A program made the translations under genes and the position numbers. Below, in pieces: positions 1 to 6,148 of a DNA stretch of 8,596 bases. Origin of the DNA: Planctomycetota bacterium (GTDB lineage: Bacteria; Planctomycetota; UBA1135; UBA2386); contig QJVU01000509.1 in assembly GCA_003235605.1 (NCBI GenBank), forward strand, positions 1 to 8,596, read 5' to 3'. Under the pieces are notes generated by a model, which searched no databases, was not told where the DNA came from, and was given only the letters and a program-made list of their open reading frames with translations. How positions within the stretch are numbered: position 1 is the first letter of the stretch; each line of letters begins with the position of its first letter.

Positions 1-669
1 ACAGATCTGAGCTTCGAGGACTTCAAGCCGGAGTCGGAGATGGCCGACCTGGCGTTCGACACCACCTACACGGTCACCAAGCGGTTCCAGCCAAGCTACG
101 ACTTCTTCGTTGCCAAGAAGGATGACGACTACTGGGTCAAGTGCAGGGCGGTCTATCGGGGGCCGGACATCAAGAAGGTAGCCACGATCAAGGGTGACGA
201 GAAGAAAGAGGACACCGAGCGCAAGGACAAGTTGATCGAAGGCGCGAAGGAGGTGGACCGCTTCAACGGCCGTCACCAGAGCTGGGTCTACAAGGTCTCG
301 TCATGGACCGCCCAGAACATGACCAAGAAGTTCGATGACCTGGTGGAGGAGGTCATCACCGCCTCTCACATCCTCATCGGTTATGAGGGAGCCGAGAGGA
401 GCGAGGTCAAGGGGCGCACGAAGGAGGAGGCCAAGAAGTTGGCGGAGGAGCTCCTCGTCAAGGTCAGGTCCGAACCCGACAAGTTCGGCGAGTTCGCCAC
501 GAAGCACTCCGACGGGCCCTCGAAGGACAAGGCGGGGGATCTCGGCGAGTTCAACCGCGACAAGATGGAGAAGCCCTTCACCGAAGCTGCGTTCAAGCTG
601 AAGGTCGGGGAGATCTCCGACGTGGTGGAGACCAAGTTCGGCTTCCATATAATCAAGCGGACGAAATAG
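1..669 (+). CDS. Parvulin-type peptidyl-prolyl isomerase with a DUF4340-like N-terminal region (5' partial)
   Basis: The frame is open from base 1, so the gene starts upstream; the ATG at 40 is probably internal. About 222 residues are visible. Residues about 120-221 form a PpiC/parvulin domain: it opens with ASHILI, contains an HSDGPS segment and GDLGEF, then KPFTEAAF, VGEISDVVET and the terminal GFHIIK strand. Parvulins catalyse cis/trans isomerisation of prolyl bonds and usually act as folding helpers. The preceding ~118 residues are charged and soluble, with strand-like blocks (YDFFVAKKDDDYWVK, SWVYKVSSWTA) and a KKFDDLVEE ending. These resemble the C-terminal half of DUF4340 proteins, which often lie next to Gld-type ABC transporter genes; this assignment is my inference. 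No signal peptide can be judged because the N-terminus is missing. The stop lies 47 bases before the senA start, so co-transcription is plausible. The PPIase call is firm, the N-terminal call weak. Confidence 0.85.
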   Translation, partial: TDLSFEDFKPESEMADLAFDTTYTVTKRFQPSYDFFVAKKDDDYWVKCRAVYRGPDIKKVATIKGDEKKEDTERKDKLIEGAKEVDRFNGRHQSWVYKVSSWTAQNMTKKFDDLVEEVITASHILIGYEGAERSEVKGRTKEEAKKLAEELLVKVRSEPDKFGEFATKHSDGPSKDKAGDLGEFNRDKMEKPFTEAAFKLKVGEISDVVETKFGFHIIKRTK

Positions 670-684
670 ACAAGATGCCCCGCG

Positions 685-712
685 GGACGTCTTCCGTACG
701 GGGAAGATGTCC
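685..712 (+). promoter_or_regulatory. Hairpin covering the senA ribosome binding site
   Basis: Bases 685-695 (GGACGTCTTCC) pair with 702-712 (GGAAGATGTCC). This gives an 11-bp stem with a single G-U pair and a six-base loop at 696-701. The right arm includes most of the purine-rich GGGGAAG (700-706) that would serve as Shine-Dalgarno for the ATG at 717. No T-run follows, so it is not a standard intrinsic terminator. A translational control element is one reading, an RNA processing or attenuation site another. The pairing is seen directly; the function is inferred. Confidence 0.5.
700..706 (+). promoter_or_regulatory. Ribosome binding site that supports the senA start at 717
   Basis: GGGGAAG lies 10 bases before the ATG at 717. 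The alternative upstream ATG at 675 has no purine-rich site: it sits 5 bases after the previous stop and would add 14 residues with no family resemblance. Most of this site lies in the right arm of the hairpin at 685-712. Confidence 0.5.
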
Positions 713-716
713 TGTC

Positions 717-2015
717 ATGGTTTCCACAGAGCAGATCCTGGATTGGCTTGTTGACGCAAACCAGCGCACACATGCCGTGTATCTGGATCTCTCCGAAGAG
801 CAGCAGATCGGTCCGCAGATTCAGATCGTCAATCCGCCGCGGTGGGAGGTCGGTCACGTGGCGTGGTTCACCGAGAACTGGGTGCTCCGCCATGCCCTGG
901 GCAGGGAGCCCATCCTGGCAAACTGCGATGCGTGGTACGACTCGATCGCTATCGCCCATCACCGTCGCTGGGTCCTGGACCTCCCGACCTGGGATGAGGC
1001 GCACCGCTACCTCGACGAGGTCGACAAGATCGTAGCAGAAGAGCTGGTGGCTCACCCCGACAACAAGAAGCTGCGCTACTTCGCGCGCTACGCAATCTAC
1101 CACCACGACATGCACAACGAGGCTTTTGCCTACACGCGGCAGACATTGGGCTACCCACCTCCGCCCTGCCTGCCGTCTGCCGAACATTCTCCTGTGCTGC
1201 AGATCGGCGACAAGCCGCCAGGGGATCGGAACTTCCCCGCCGGGACCATCATGGTGGGCGCCAGCAGGGATGACGACTTCGTGTTCGACAACGAGAAGTG
1301 GGAGCATCGGATTGCCTACGACGAGTTCGCCATGTCCTGTTCCACCGTGACCCAGCAGGACTTCCTGGAGTTCGTGGAGGACGGCGGCTACGAGAAACAG
1401 TCCTGCTGGGATGTGGAGGGTCGGAACTGGCTGGAACAGTCTGGCGCCAAGCACCCGGTCTATTGGCGCCGCGGCGCCGACGGCAGCTGGCAGAGGCGTT
1501 GGTTTGATCGCTTGCTACCCCTCGATCCGGTTCTTCCGGTCGTCCACGTGAGCTGGCACGAGGCCAACGCCTTCTGCCGCTGGGCGGGAAGGCGCCTGCC
1601 GACCGAGGTGGAATGGGAGGTGGCAGCAGCCGCGGTTGGACCGGACTGCGATGCCGGCAAGCGCCGTTATCCCTGGGGGAATGCGCCTTGTGGACCGCAG
1701 CATGCCAACCTGGACTGGCAGAACGCGGGTTGTGTCCCGGTCACCGCCTACCCGCAGGGTACATGTCCCGCAGGGGTGCAACAGCTGCTCGGCAACGTCT
1801 GGGAATGGACCAGCAGCGCGTTCCTGCCGTACCCGGGGTTTGTGCCGGATCCCTACAAGGACTACTCCGAGCCCTGGTTCGGGACACACAAGGTTCTCCG
1901 CGGAGGTGCTTGGTGCACCATGTCCAGGATGATGCGCAACACCCTGCGCAACTTCTATGAACCGCACCGCCGCGATGTGTGGGCGGGGTTTCGCACGTGC
2001 AAGGCGTCCGCATGA
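717..2015 (+). CDS. senA: Selenoneine synthase SenA-like (EgtB/SUMF1-family non-heme iron enzyme)
   Basis: This 432-residue protein has an N-terminal DinB-type helical domain (about 1-150) and a C-terminal FGE-sulfatase/EgtB domain (about 185-430). The iron triad of EgtB enzymes is visible as H47 (VGHVAWF) and H129/H133 in an HX3HXE motif. The C-terminal domain carries VSWHEANAFCRWAGRRLPTE, GNVWEWT, VLRGGAW and the ending WAGFRTCKA. EgtB joins gamma-glutamylcysteine to hercynine; SenA uses a selenosugar on the same scaffold to make selenoneine. Three signatures match SenA, as I recall it, better than classical EgtB: the YDSIAIAHHRRW stretch after the first histidine, AFAYTRQTLGYPPP after the HX3HXE motif, and the FYEPHRRDVWAGFRTC end. 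The next gene is a SenB-type glycosyltransferase overlapping by ATGA, which strongly supports the call. The product is probably cytosolic, with no signal peptide. A divergent EgtB or another sulfoxide synthase is the alternative. Confidence 0.85.
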   Translation: MVSTEQILDWLVDANQRTHAVYLDLSEEQQIGPQIQIVNPPRWEVGHVAWFTENWVLRHALGREPILANCDAWYDSIAIAHHRRWVLDLPTWDEAHRYLDEVDKIVAEELVAHPDNKKLRYFARYAIYHHDMHNEAFAYTRQTLGYPPPPCLPSAEHSPVLQIGDKPPGDRNFPAGTIMVGASRDDDFVFDNEKWEHRIAYDEFAMSCSTVTQQDFLEFVEDGGYEKQSCWDVEGRNWLEQSGAKHPVYWRRGADGSWQRRWFDRLLPLDPVLPVVHVSWHEANAFCRWAGRRLPTEVEWEVAAAAVGPDCDAGKRRYPWGNAPCGPQHANLDWQNAGCVPVTAYPQGTCPAGVQQLLGNVWEWTSSAFLPYPGFVPDPYKDYSEPWFGTHKVLRGGAWCTMSRMMRNTLRNFYEPHRRDVWAGFRTCKASA

Positions 2016-2971
2016 AGATCATGATCGTCACGCCGGTTTCCCCGGAGTCGACGCGTGGCAACAGTGTCACGGCCCGGCGCTGGCGTGACATGCTCGTGGA
2101 TCTGGGCCACGACGTTGAACTCGATAGTGCACTGACGGACGAGACCTGTGACCTGCTCATCGCGCTGCACGCCGAACGCAGCCATGACGCCATTGCCAGA
2201 TTCCACGATGCCGTCCCGGAGAAACCGGTTGTCGTGGCAATGACCGGCACGGATCTCTATTTGGATCTTCCGGCGGGCTCATCGCGGGCACTGGAGTCCA
2301 TCGAGGTCGCCGAGCGAGTCATCGTTCTACATCCGTGCGCATTCGAAGCGCTACCGGAGACAGCCCGTGGCAAGGCCCGCCTCGTGATCCAGTCTGCCAC
2401 ACCGACCTCCCGAACACCCACGACGCATGGGCCGAGGTTCGCCATCTGTGTGTTGGCCCACGTGCGCAGAATCAAGGATCCGCTTCTCGCGGCCCGTGCC
2501 GCACGCCGGTTGCCCCGGGACTCGAGGATCCACGTGACGCTTGCCGGCAGTGTGTTGGAGGAAGACATGAAGAGCGAGATCGAGAGCGAAGTCGCAGAGA
2601 ACTCCCGTTTCACCTGGCTGGGCGAGCTGTCCAACGACCAGGCTCGCGACCTCGTGGCTTCGTCGGACATGCTGGTAATGAGCTCCGAGCTGGAGGGCGG
2701 CGCCAACGTGATCAGTGAGGCGCTGGCCTGCAACGTCGCTGTCCTGGCATCACGAATCCCCGCGGCGATCGGCATGCTGGGCGCCGACTATCCGGGTCTT
2801 TTCGAGGTGGGGGACGAAGGGTCGCTTGCAGGCCTTCTGCAGCGCGCAGAGAGCGACAGAGCGTTCATGGACGCACTGCAGGAGCACTGCCAGGCCGTGG
2901 CTTCGCTGGTGGATCCCCGGCGCGAGCGATCGGCCCTGGCCGGCCTACTCACGGAGCTGCGGCAGCCCTAG
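2012..2971 (+). CDS. senB: Selenosugar synthase SenB-like GT-B glycosyltransferase
   Basis: This 319-residue protein has the two-Rossmann layout of GT-B, GT4-like enzymes. It opens with a strand and loop, KIMIVTPVSPESTRGNSVTA. It then has DLLIALHAERS and VVVAMTGTDLYLDL in the N-terminal half. The C-terminal half has CVLAHVRRIKDPLLAARAA and an EX7E nucleotide-sugar motif at E228/E236 (EGGANVISE), then LASRIPAAIGMLGADYPG. These blocks match what I recall of SenB, which transfers a sugar from a UDP-sugar to selenophosphate to give the selenosugar used by SenA. The start was placed at 2012 because the protein then begins with the Rossmann strand and the ATG overlaps the senA TGA (ATGA), implying translational coupling. 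The in-frame ATG at 1979 would add 11 unrelated residues. Function is inferred from family and context; an ordinary GT4 glycosyltransferase is the alternative. Confidence 0.85.
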   Translation: MKIMIVTPVSPESTRGNSVTARRWRDMLVDLGHDVELDSALTDETCDLLIALHAERSHDAIARFHDAVPEKPVVVAMTGTDLYLDLPAGSSRALESIEVAERVIVLHPCAFEALPETARGKARLVIQSATPTSRTPTTHGPRFAICVLAHVRRIKDPLLAARAARRLPRDSRIHVTLAGSVLEEDMKSEIESEVAENSRFTWLGELSNDQARDLVASSDMLVMSSELEGGANVISEALACNVAVLASRIPAAIGMLGADYPGLFEVGDEGSLAGLLQRAESDRAFMDALQEHCQAVASLVDPRRERSALAGLLTELRQP

Positions 2972-2975
2972 CCCG

Positions 2976-3695
2976 ATGCGGGTGATCAGCTACAACCTGC
3001 ACAAGGGCGTACGTCGAGGACAGCGCGATATCCTTGCCGACGCGATCGAGGCTATCGCACAGCGCAAGCCCGACATCCTCTTGTTGCAGGAGGTCTTTCA
3101 CGGCGCCGAGGATGTCGTCAAGCAATGCCACTTCGTGACCGAGATCATCGGCCACGAGTTCATCTTCGGGCCCAATGTCTTCCACAGCCGCGGGTGTCAC
3201 GGCAACGCGACGTTCTCGAATCTCCCGATCGCCCGCGGCCTGAACATCAACATAAGCGAGTCGTTCTTGGAGAGGCGTGGCATCCTGCATGCCCGGTTGG
3301 ATGCCGGCGATCGGACCATCGTGGTGTTGAACACGCACTTCAGCCTGACGGGAAGACAGCGCAGGCGACAGTGGCACAAGCTACAGCGCGTGCTCCCAAA
3401 CGATCGGTCCCACGCCATCCTCGTATGTGGCGACTTCAACGACTGGTCGGGCGCGCTCGACAGGCGGGCCCGAGCCCACGGCAAGCTACACAATGCGCTC
3501 TGGGCACTGCCCAAACGACTGCGGCGCAGCTTTCCCTCGTGGCGCCCCGTTGTGGCCATCGACAGGATCTACTACCGGGGGTTCAGGACCAGACATGTCC
3601 ACGTGCTGGACGGCGACCCCTGGAGGCGGCTCTCGGATCACCTGCCCGTGGAAGCGGACCTGGAGCTCGAGCCCTCCCCTCACATCGGGGAGTAG
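2976..3695 (+). CDS. Endonuclease/exonuclease/phosphatase (EEP) family protein, YbhP-like
   Basis: This 239-residue protein is a complete EEP domain with all metal and catalytic motifs in order: N7 (SYNLHKG), E39 (LLLQEV), NATFSNLPI (77-85), H121 (LNTHFSL), GDFN at 152-155, D196 (AIDRIYYRG) and SDH at 220-222. EEP enzymes are metal-dependent phosphoesterases acting on nucleic acids, phospholipid head groups or inositol phosphates. The FPSWRPVVAIDRIYYRG segment resembles the E. coli YbhP type, whose substrate is not settled. There is no signal peptide or membrane segment. The gene starts 4 bases after the senB stop and lacks a good Shine-Dalgarno of its own, so it is probably translated by coupling in the same operon. 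Its last 16 bases overlap the end of the convergent Usp gene. Family assignment is firm; substrate and any tie to selenium chemistry are unknown. Confidence 0.88.
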   Translation: MRVISYNLHKGVRRGQRDILADAIEAIAQRKPDILLLQEVFHGAEDVVKQCHFVTEIIGHEFIFGPNVFHSRGCHGNATFSNLPIARGLNINISESFLERRGILHARLDAGDRTIVVLNTHFSLTGRQRRRQWHKLQRVLPNDRSHAILVCGDFNDWSGALDRRARAHGKLHNALWALPKRLRRSFPSWRPVVAIDRIYYRGFRTRHVHVLDGDPWRRLSDHLPVEADLELEPSPHIGE

Positions 3696-4627
3696 TGGAA
3701 GTCCTCTGGTTTGACAGCCAGCAGGCAGCACGGGATGTCAGGCAGCAGCCGCTCAGCGGTGTCACCTACCAGGTAGCGCTGCATCCCGGAGCGACCCACG
3801 ATCCCCATCACGAGAAGGCTGGCGTTGTAGCCAGTGACCGAGCTCCAGATGACGTTCTCCGGGTTGCCGGTCTCGACGTGCACGTGCGGTGTGGACTGCA
3901 GGCACATGTCTTCCATGACCTTGGAGAGCTGCTCACCGAGAGCGCGCCGCGCGTTGACTTTCTTTTCCTGATGCTCCCGCAGGACGAGGTCTTTGGCATA
4001 GCCCGCCCTGTACCACCGGCCTTCATACCAGTTCGGTACCGCGTGCACGATGTGAACTTCGCTCTTGTTCCAGCAGGCCCACGACAGCCCGTGCCTGAGA
4101 ACCGGTTCACTGATCGGCGTAAGGTCGCTGGCTATCACGATGGTCTCGTATTGAGGTCGGGGTTGATGCTGCACGACCCAGACGGTGCAGGGCGCAAAAT
4201 GGGCAACGCGCTTGGATGTGCTCCCCATCACCGTACGCGAGAAGCTGGAGCGTTTCCGAGTGCCTACGATCAGGAGATCGTGGTTGTCGGTATGTACCTT
4301 GTTGCACAACTCCTTCCAGGGTGGACCGAAGAGGAACTCCCAGCCAGCGTCGAGGTTGTTGGCGAGCGCGCTGTTCACGAGCTTGTCCATCTCACGGCGA
4401 ATCGCCGGGAGCACCGTGTCTTCGTCACTCTCCGCTGCTTCGCGTTCGGCAGCGGTTTCGGGGTGGGCCTCGAATGACGTCACGAAGGTGATGCGCGAGC
4501 CTTCGACCTGGGCCAGATGTACGGCTCTGTCGACGGCCTCCTTGGAGTCGGGGGTCAGCGCTTCACCCGGAGAAGCCCAGCCTTCCCGAAACTGCACCCC
4601 CACCAAGATGTTGTTGTACTTGAGCAT
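3680..4627 (-). CDS. Tandem-domain universal stress protein (UspE-like)
   Basis: This 315-residue protein has two Usp domains (about 4-153 and 158-310), the layout and length of E. coli UspE. Domain 1 starts NNILVGVQF and ends with a nucleotide-binding-like loop, G122-TR-K-X9-G135-S136, in which the second glycine of the usual GX2GX9G(S/T) is lysine. Domain 2 starts YETIVIASDLT and ends MGIVGRSGMQRYLVGDTAER, which has the GX2GX9G spacing with D after the last glycine, then LLAVKPEDF as in UspE. Usp proteins are cytosolic stress and dormancy factors, some binding ATP; the altered loops make ATP binding here uncertain. A strong Shine-Dalgarno precedes the start. The gene follows the beta-CASP gene on the same strand after 79 bases and probably shares its transcript. 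Its 3' end overlaps the EEP gene tail to tail. Confidence 0.9.
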   Translation of the reverse strand: MLKYNNILVGVQFREGWASPGEALTPDSKEAVDRAVHLAQVEGSRITFVTSFEAHPETAAEREAAESDEDTVLPAIRREMDKLVNSALANNLDAGWEFLFGPPWKELCNKVHTDNHDLLIVGTRKRSSFSRTVMGSTSKRVAHFAPCTVWVVQHQPRPQYETIVIASDLTPISEPVLRHGLSWACWNKSEVHIVHAVPNWYEGRWYRAGYAKDLVLREHQEKKVNARRALGEQLSKVMEDMCLQSTPHVHVETGNPENVIWSSVTGYNASLLVMGIVGRSGMQRYLVGDTAERLLPDIPCCLLAVKPEDFHYSPM

Positions 4628-4706
4628 CGAGCCTCCTTTGACACTAGAGCGACGACCTCGTCAACGACCTACGGCAGAGTGCGTATCCTACATCATGGCG
4701 ATCCGC
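4628..4706 (-). other. Spacer between the beta-CASP and Usp genes
   Basis: These 79 bases separate two co-directional genes. Apart from the Usp Shine-Dalgarno at 4632-4639, I see no convincing promoter hexamers and no hairpin with a T-run. GACGACCTCGTC gives only a weak 4-5 bp stem. An internal promoter is possible but not supported. Confidence 0.4.
4632..4639 (-). promoter_or_regulatory. Strong ribosome binding site of the UspE-like gene
   Basis: On the minus strand the sequence reads AAAGGAGG, ending four bases before the ATG at 4627. This is a near-perfect Shine-Dalgarno, much better than those of the neighbouring genes. It fits a gene that must be translated strongly and independently of the upstream beta-CASP gene. 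Confidence 0.7.
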
Positions 4707-6086
4707 TCATCCGAGCCGAAACTCCTCCCGGTAGACCGGCACGTCTACCCGCCGAAAGCCGACGTCGATCAAGTGCTCCCGGAACGTGATCGCAGGATCT
4801 TCTTCTCCGTGTACGACGAACACTCGTCTCGTATGAGCGGCCAAATGTCGGAGGTTCTGGATCAGCTCTTTCCAGTCCGCATGGGCAGAGAGACCGTTCA
4901 TCTTCCGGACCTTGCAGCGGACGCGATAGCGTTCGCCGAAAACCGATACGTGCTCGTGTCCTTCGACAAGCCGACGGCCCAGGGTCCCCTGTGCCTGGTA
5001 GCCGACGATCAGAACGCAGTCTTCTGGTCTCGAAAGGCTGTGCTTCAGGTGATGCAGCACCCGACCACCCTCGCACATTCCAGATGAAGAGATGATTACG
5101 CCGTTCCTGACATTGTTGAGTCCCTTGCTCTCCTCGACGTCGGCAACGTACCGAACACCATCAAAGAACGGATTCCTTCCGGAAGAGAGCATGTCGCGAA
5201 CACTCTCGTTGAGTACGTCGCGGTGACGCGCCATGATCTTCGTGGCCTTCGTACTCATGGGGGAATCCACGAACACCGGCGTGTTTGGAATACGACCTGC
5301 CGCCATCAACCTGTGAAGAAAGAACAGGATGTTCTGGGTTCGCCCCACCGAGAAAGCCGGAACCAGGACGCGGCCTCCATCCCGCATCTCCTCCTGGAGG
5401 ATCCGTTCCAGATCCGTCTCGAGATCCACGTTATCCGGGTGGAGGCGGTCGCCGTACGTGGACTCGGAAACGAGGATGTTGCACGGCGGTAGCTTCTCCG
5501 GAGGGCGGAGGATCGGGAGGGCTCTGCGCCCGTGATCGCCTGTGAACCCCAGGGTCAGGCTGCCTTTCTTCGCTTGAACGTCGAGGACGACCTGCGCCGA
5601 TCCGAGAATGTGTCCCGCGTCGAGGAAACGTGCCTTGATGCCGGGCGCAACCTCGAAACCCTCGTGGTAGGGAAGCCCGCGCACCTGCCGCAGGGTCTGC
5701 TCGACGTCGGCAATCTCATACGCCGGCTGGAAGCGATGTCCTTTCTTGCCCAGGTAACGGGCATCTGCCGCCTGCAGGTGGGCGGAGTCTGCCAACATGA
5801 TGCCCAGCAGGCTCTTGGTAGGATCGGTACAGTAGATCGGTCCTCGGTAACCCATGCGGACGAGGCGCGGCAGCGAGCCCGAGTGGTCAATGTGCGCATG
5901 GGAGAGGACGACTGCGTCGATCTTGTCGGGGTCGAGGGGCAGACTCGTGTTCAGCTTGTTGGAAACCTGTCGAGGACCCTGCACCATGCCGCACTCCAGC
6001 AGGATCCTGCGGTCGTCGACCGTGAGAAGGTGCTTGCTGCCGGTAACCTGTCGCGCAGCCCCCAGGAACTGGATCGAGATGGGCAT
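4707..6086 (-). CDS. Beta-CASP metallo-beta-lactamase RNase-like protein (CPSF73/YSH1-type)
   Basis: This 459-residue protein has the full beta-CASP nuclease plan. Motif 2 is H63-X-H65-X-D67-H68 (SHAHIDHSG). Later metallo-lactamase ligands are H159 (LDAGHILGSA), D184 (FTGDHG) and H426 (FVVHGEE). The beta-CASP cap lies between them, with motif A E208 (SESTYG), PAFSVGRTQ, ISSSGMCEGGRVLHHL and motif C H402 (NGLSAHADW). The family cleaves RNA as endonuclease and/or 5'-3' exonuclease with two zinc ions; bacterial members of this stand-alone type are cytosolic and mostly uncharacterised. No KH domain precedes the lactamase fold. The start is firm because MPISIQFLGAARQVTGS is the usual family N-terminus. 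No Shine-Dalgarno is visible upstream. The gene is divergent from the APH/P-loop gene and upstream of the Usp gene. All ligands are intact, so it should be active; its RNA targets are unknown. Confidence 0.9.
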   Translation of the reverse strand: MPISIQFLGAARQVTGSKHLLTVDDRRILLECGMVQGPRQVSNKLNTSLPLDPDKIDAVVLSHAHIDHSGSLPRLVRMGYRGPIYCTDPTKSLLGIMLADSAHLQAADARYLGKKGHRFQPAYEIADVEQTLRQVRGLPYHEGFEVAPGIKARFLDAGHILGSAQVVLDVQAKKGSLTLGFTGDHGRRALPILRPPEKLPPCNILVSESTYGDRLHPDNVDLETDLERILQEEMRDGGRVLVPAFSVGRTQNILFFLHRLMAAGRIPNTPVFVDSPMSTKATKIMARHRDVLNESVRDMLSSGRNPFFDGVRYVADVEESKGLNNVRNGVIISSSGMCEGGRVLHHLKHSLSRPEDCVLIVGYQAQGTLGRRLVEGHEHVSVFGERYRVRCKVRKMNGLSAHADWKELIQNLRHLAAHTRRVFVVHGEEDPAITFREHLIDVGFRRVDVPVYREEFRLG

Positions 6087-6148
6087 GAGGGGTCGACATA
6101 ATAGGAAGGTCCCGTAGAGAAAGAGCAGAGAGAAACCGGAGAGAGGAG
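6087..6148. promoter_or_regulatory. Divergent promoter region with overlapping -10-like elements
   Basis: This 62-base gap separates two divergent genes, so promoters for both must lie in or near it. CATAAT (6097-6102, + strand; 5 of 6 to TATAAT) has a weak -35-like TCGAGA at 6074-6079 with a 17-base spacer. The same AT-rich island read on the minus strand gives TATTAT (6098-6103, also 5 of 6), with no good -35. The rest of the rightward leader (6116-6148) is almost pure purine. The hexamers are seen; promoter activity is inferred. Confidence 0.4.
6138..6143 (+). promoter_or_regulatory. Ribosome binding site of the APH/P-loop gene
   Basis: GGAGAG lies five bases before the ATG at 6149. It sits at the end of a GA-rich leader, and a second GGAG (6145-6148) abuts the start codon directly. 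The first has the usual spacing and supports the chosen start. Confidence 0.5.

Noticed and set aside
685..712. Intrinsic terminator between the PPIase and senA genes
   Set aside because: The stem is good, but no T-run follows and the next gene starts 4 bases after the stem.
381..1454. Long minus-strand open frame (357 codons) across the PPIase and senA genes
   Set aside because: It lies antisense to two genes with clear domain motifs, its own translation shows no family pattern, and long antisense frames are common in GC-rich DNA.
2715..2975. Longer start for the EEP gene at 2715
   Set aside because: It would overlap senB by more than 250 bases in another frame; the EEP fold begins exactly at MRVISYNLHKG (2976).
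717..3695. Selenocysteine (in-frame TGA) in the selenium-related genes
   Set aside because: All frames are open end to end with family-typical stops, and I saw no in-frame TGA followed by a SECIS-like stem.
3125..4477. Plus-strand open frame of 450 codons across the EEP and Usp genes
   Set aside because: Its start is inside the EEP gene and the rest is antisense to the Usp gene; the product is Arg/Pro/His-rich with no domain logic.
4185..5087. Plus-strand open frame of 300 codons antisense to the Usp and beta-CASP genes
   Set aside because: Both minus-strand genes have complete catalytic or fold motifs; this frame is their shadow.
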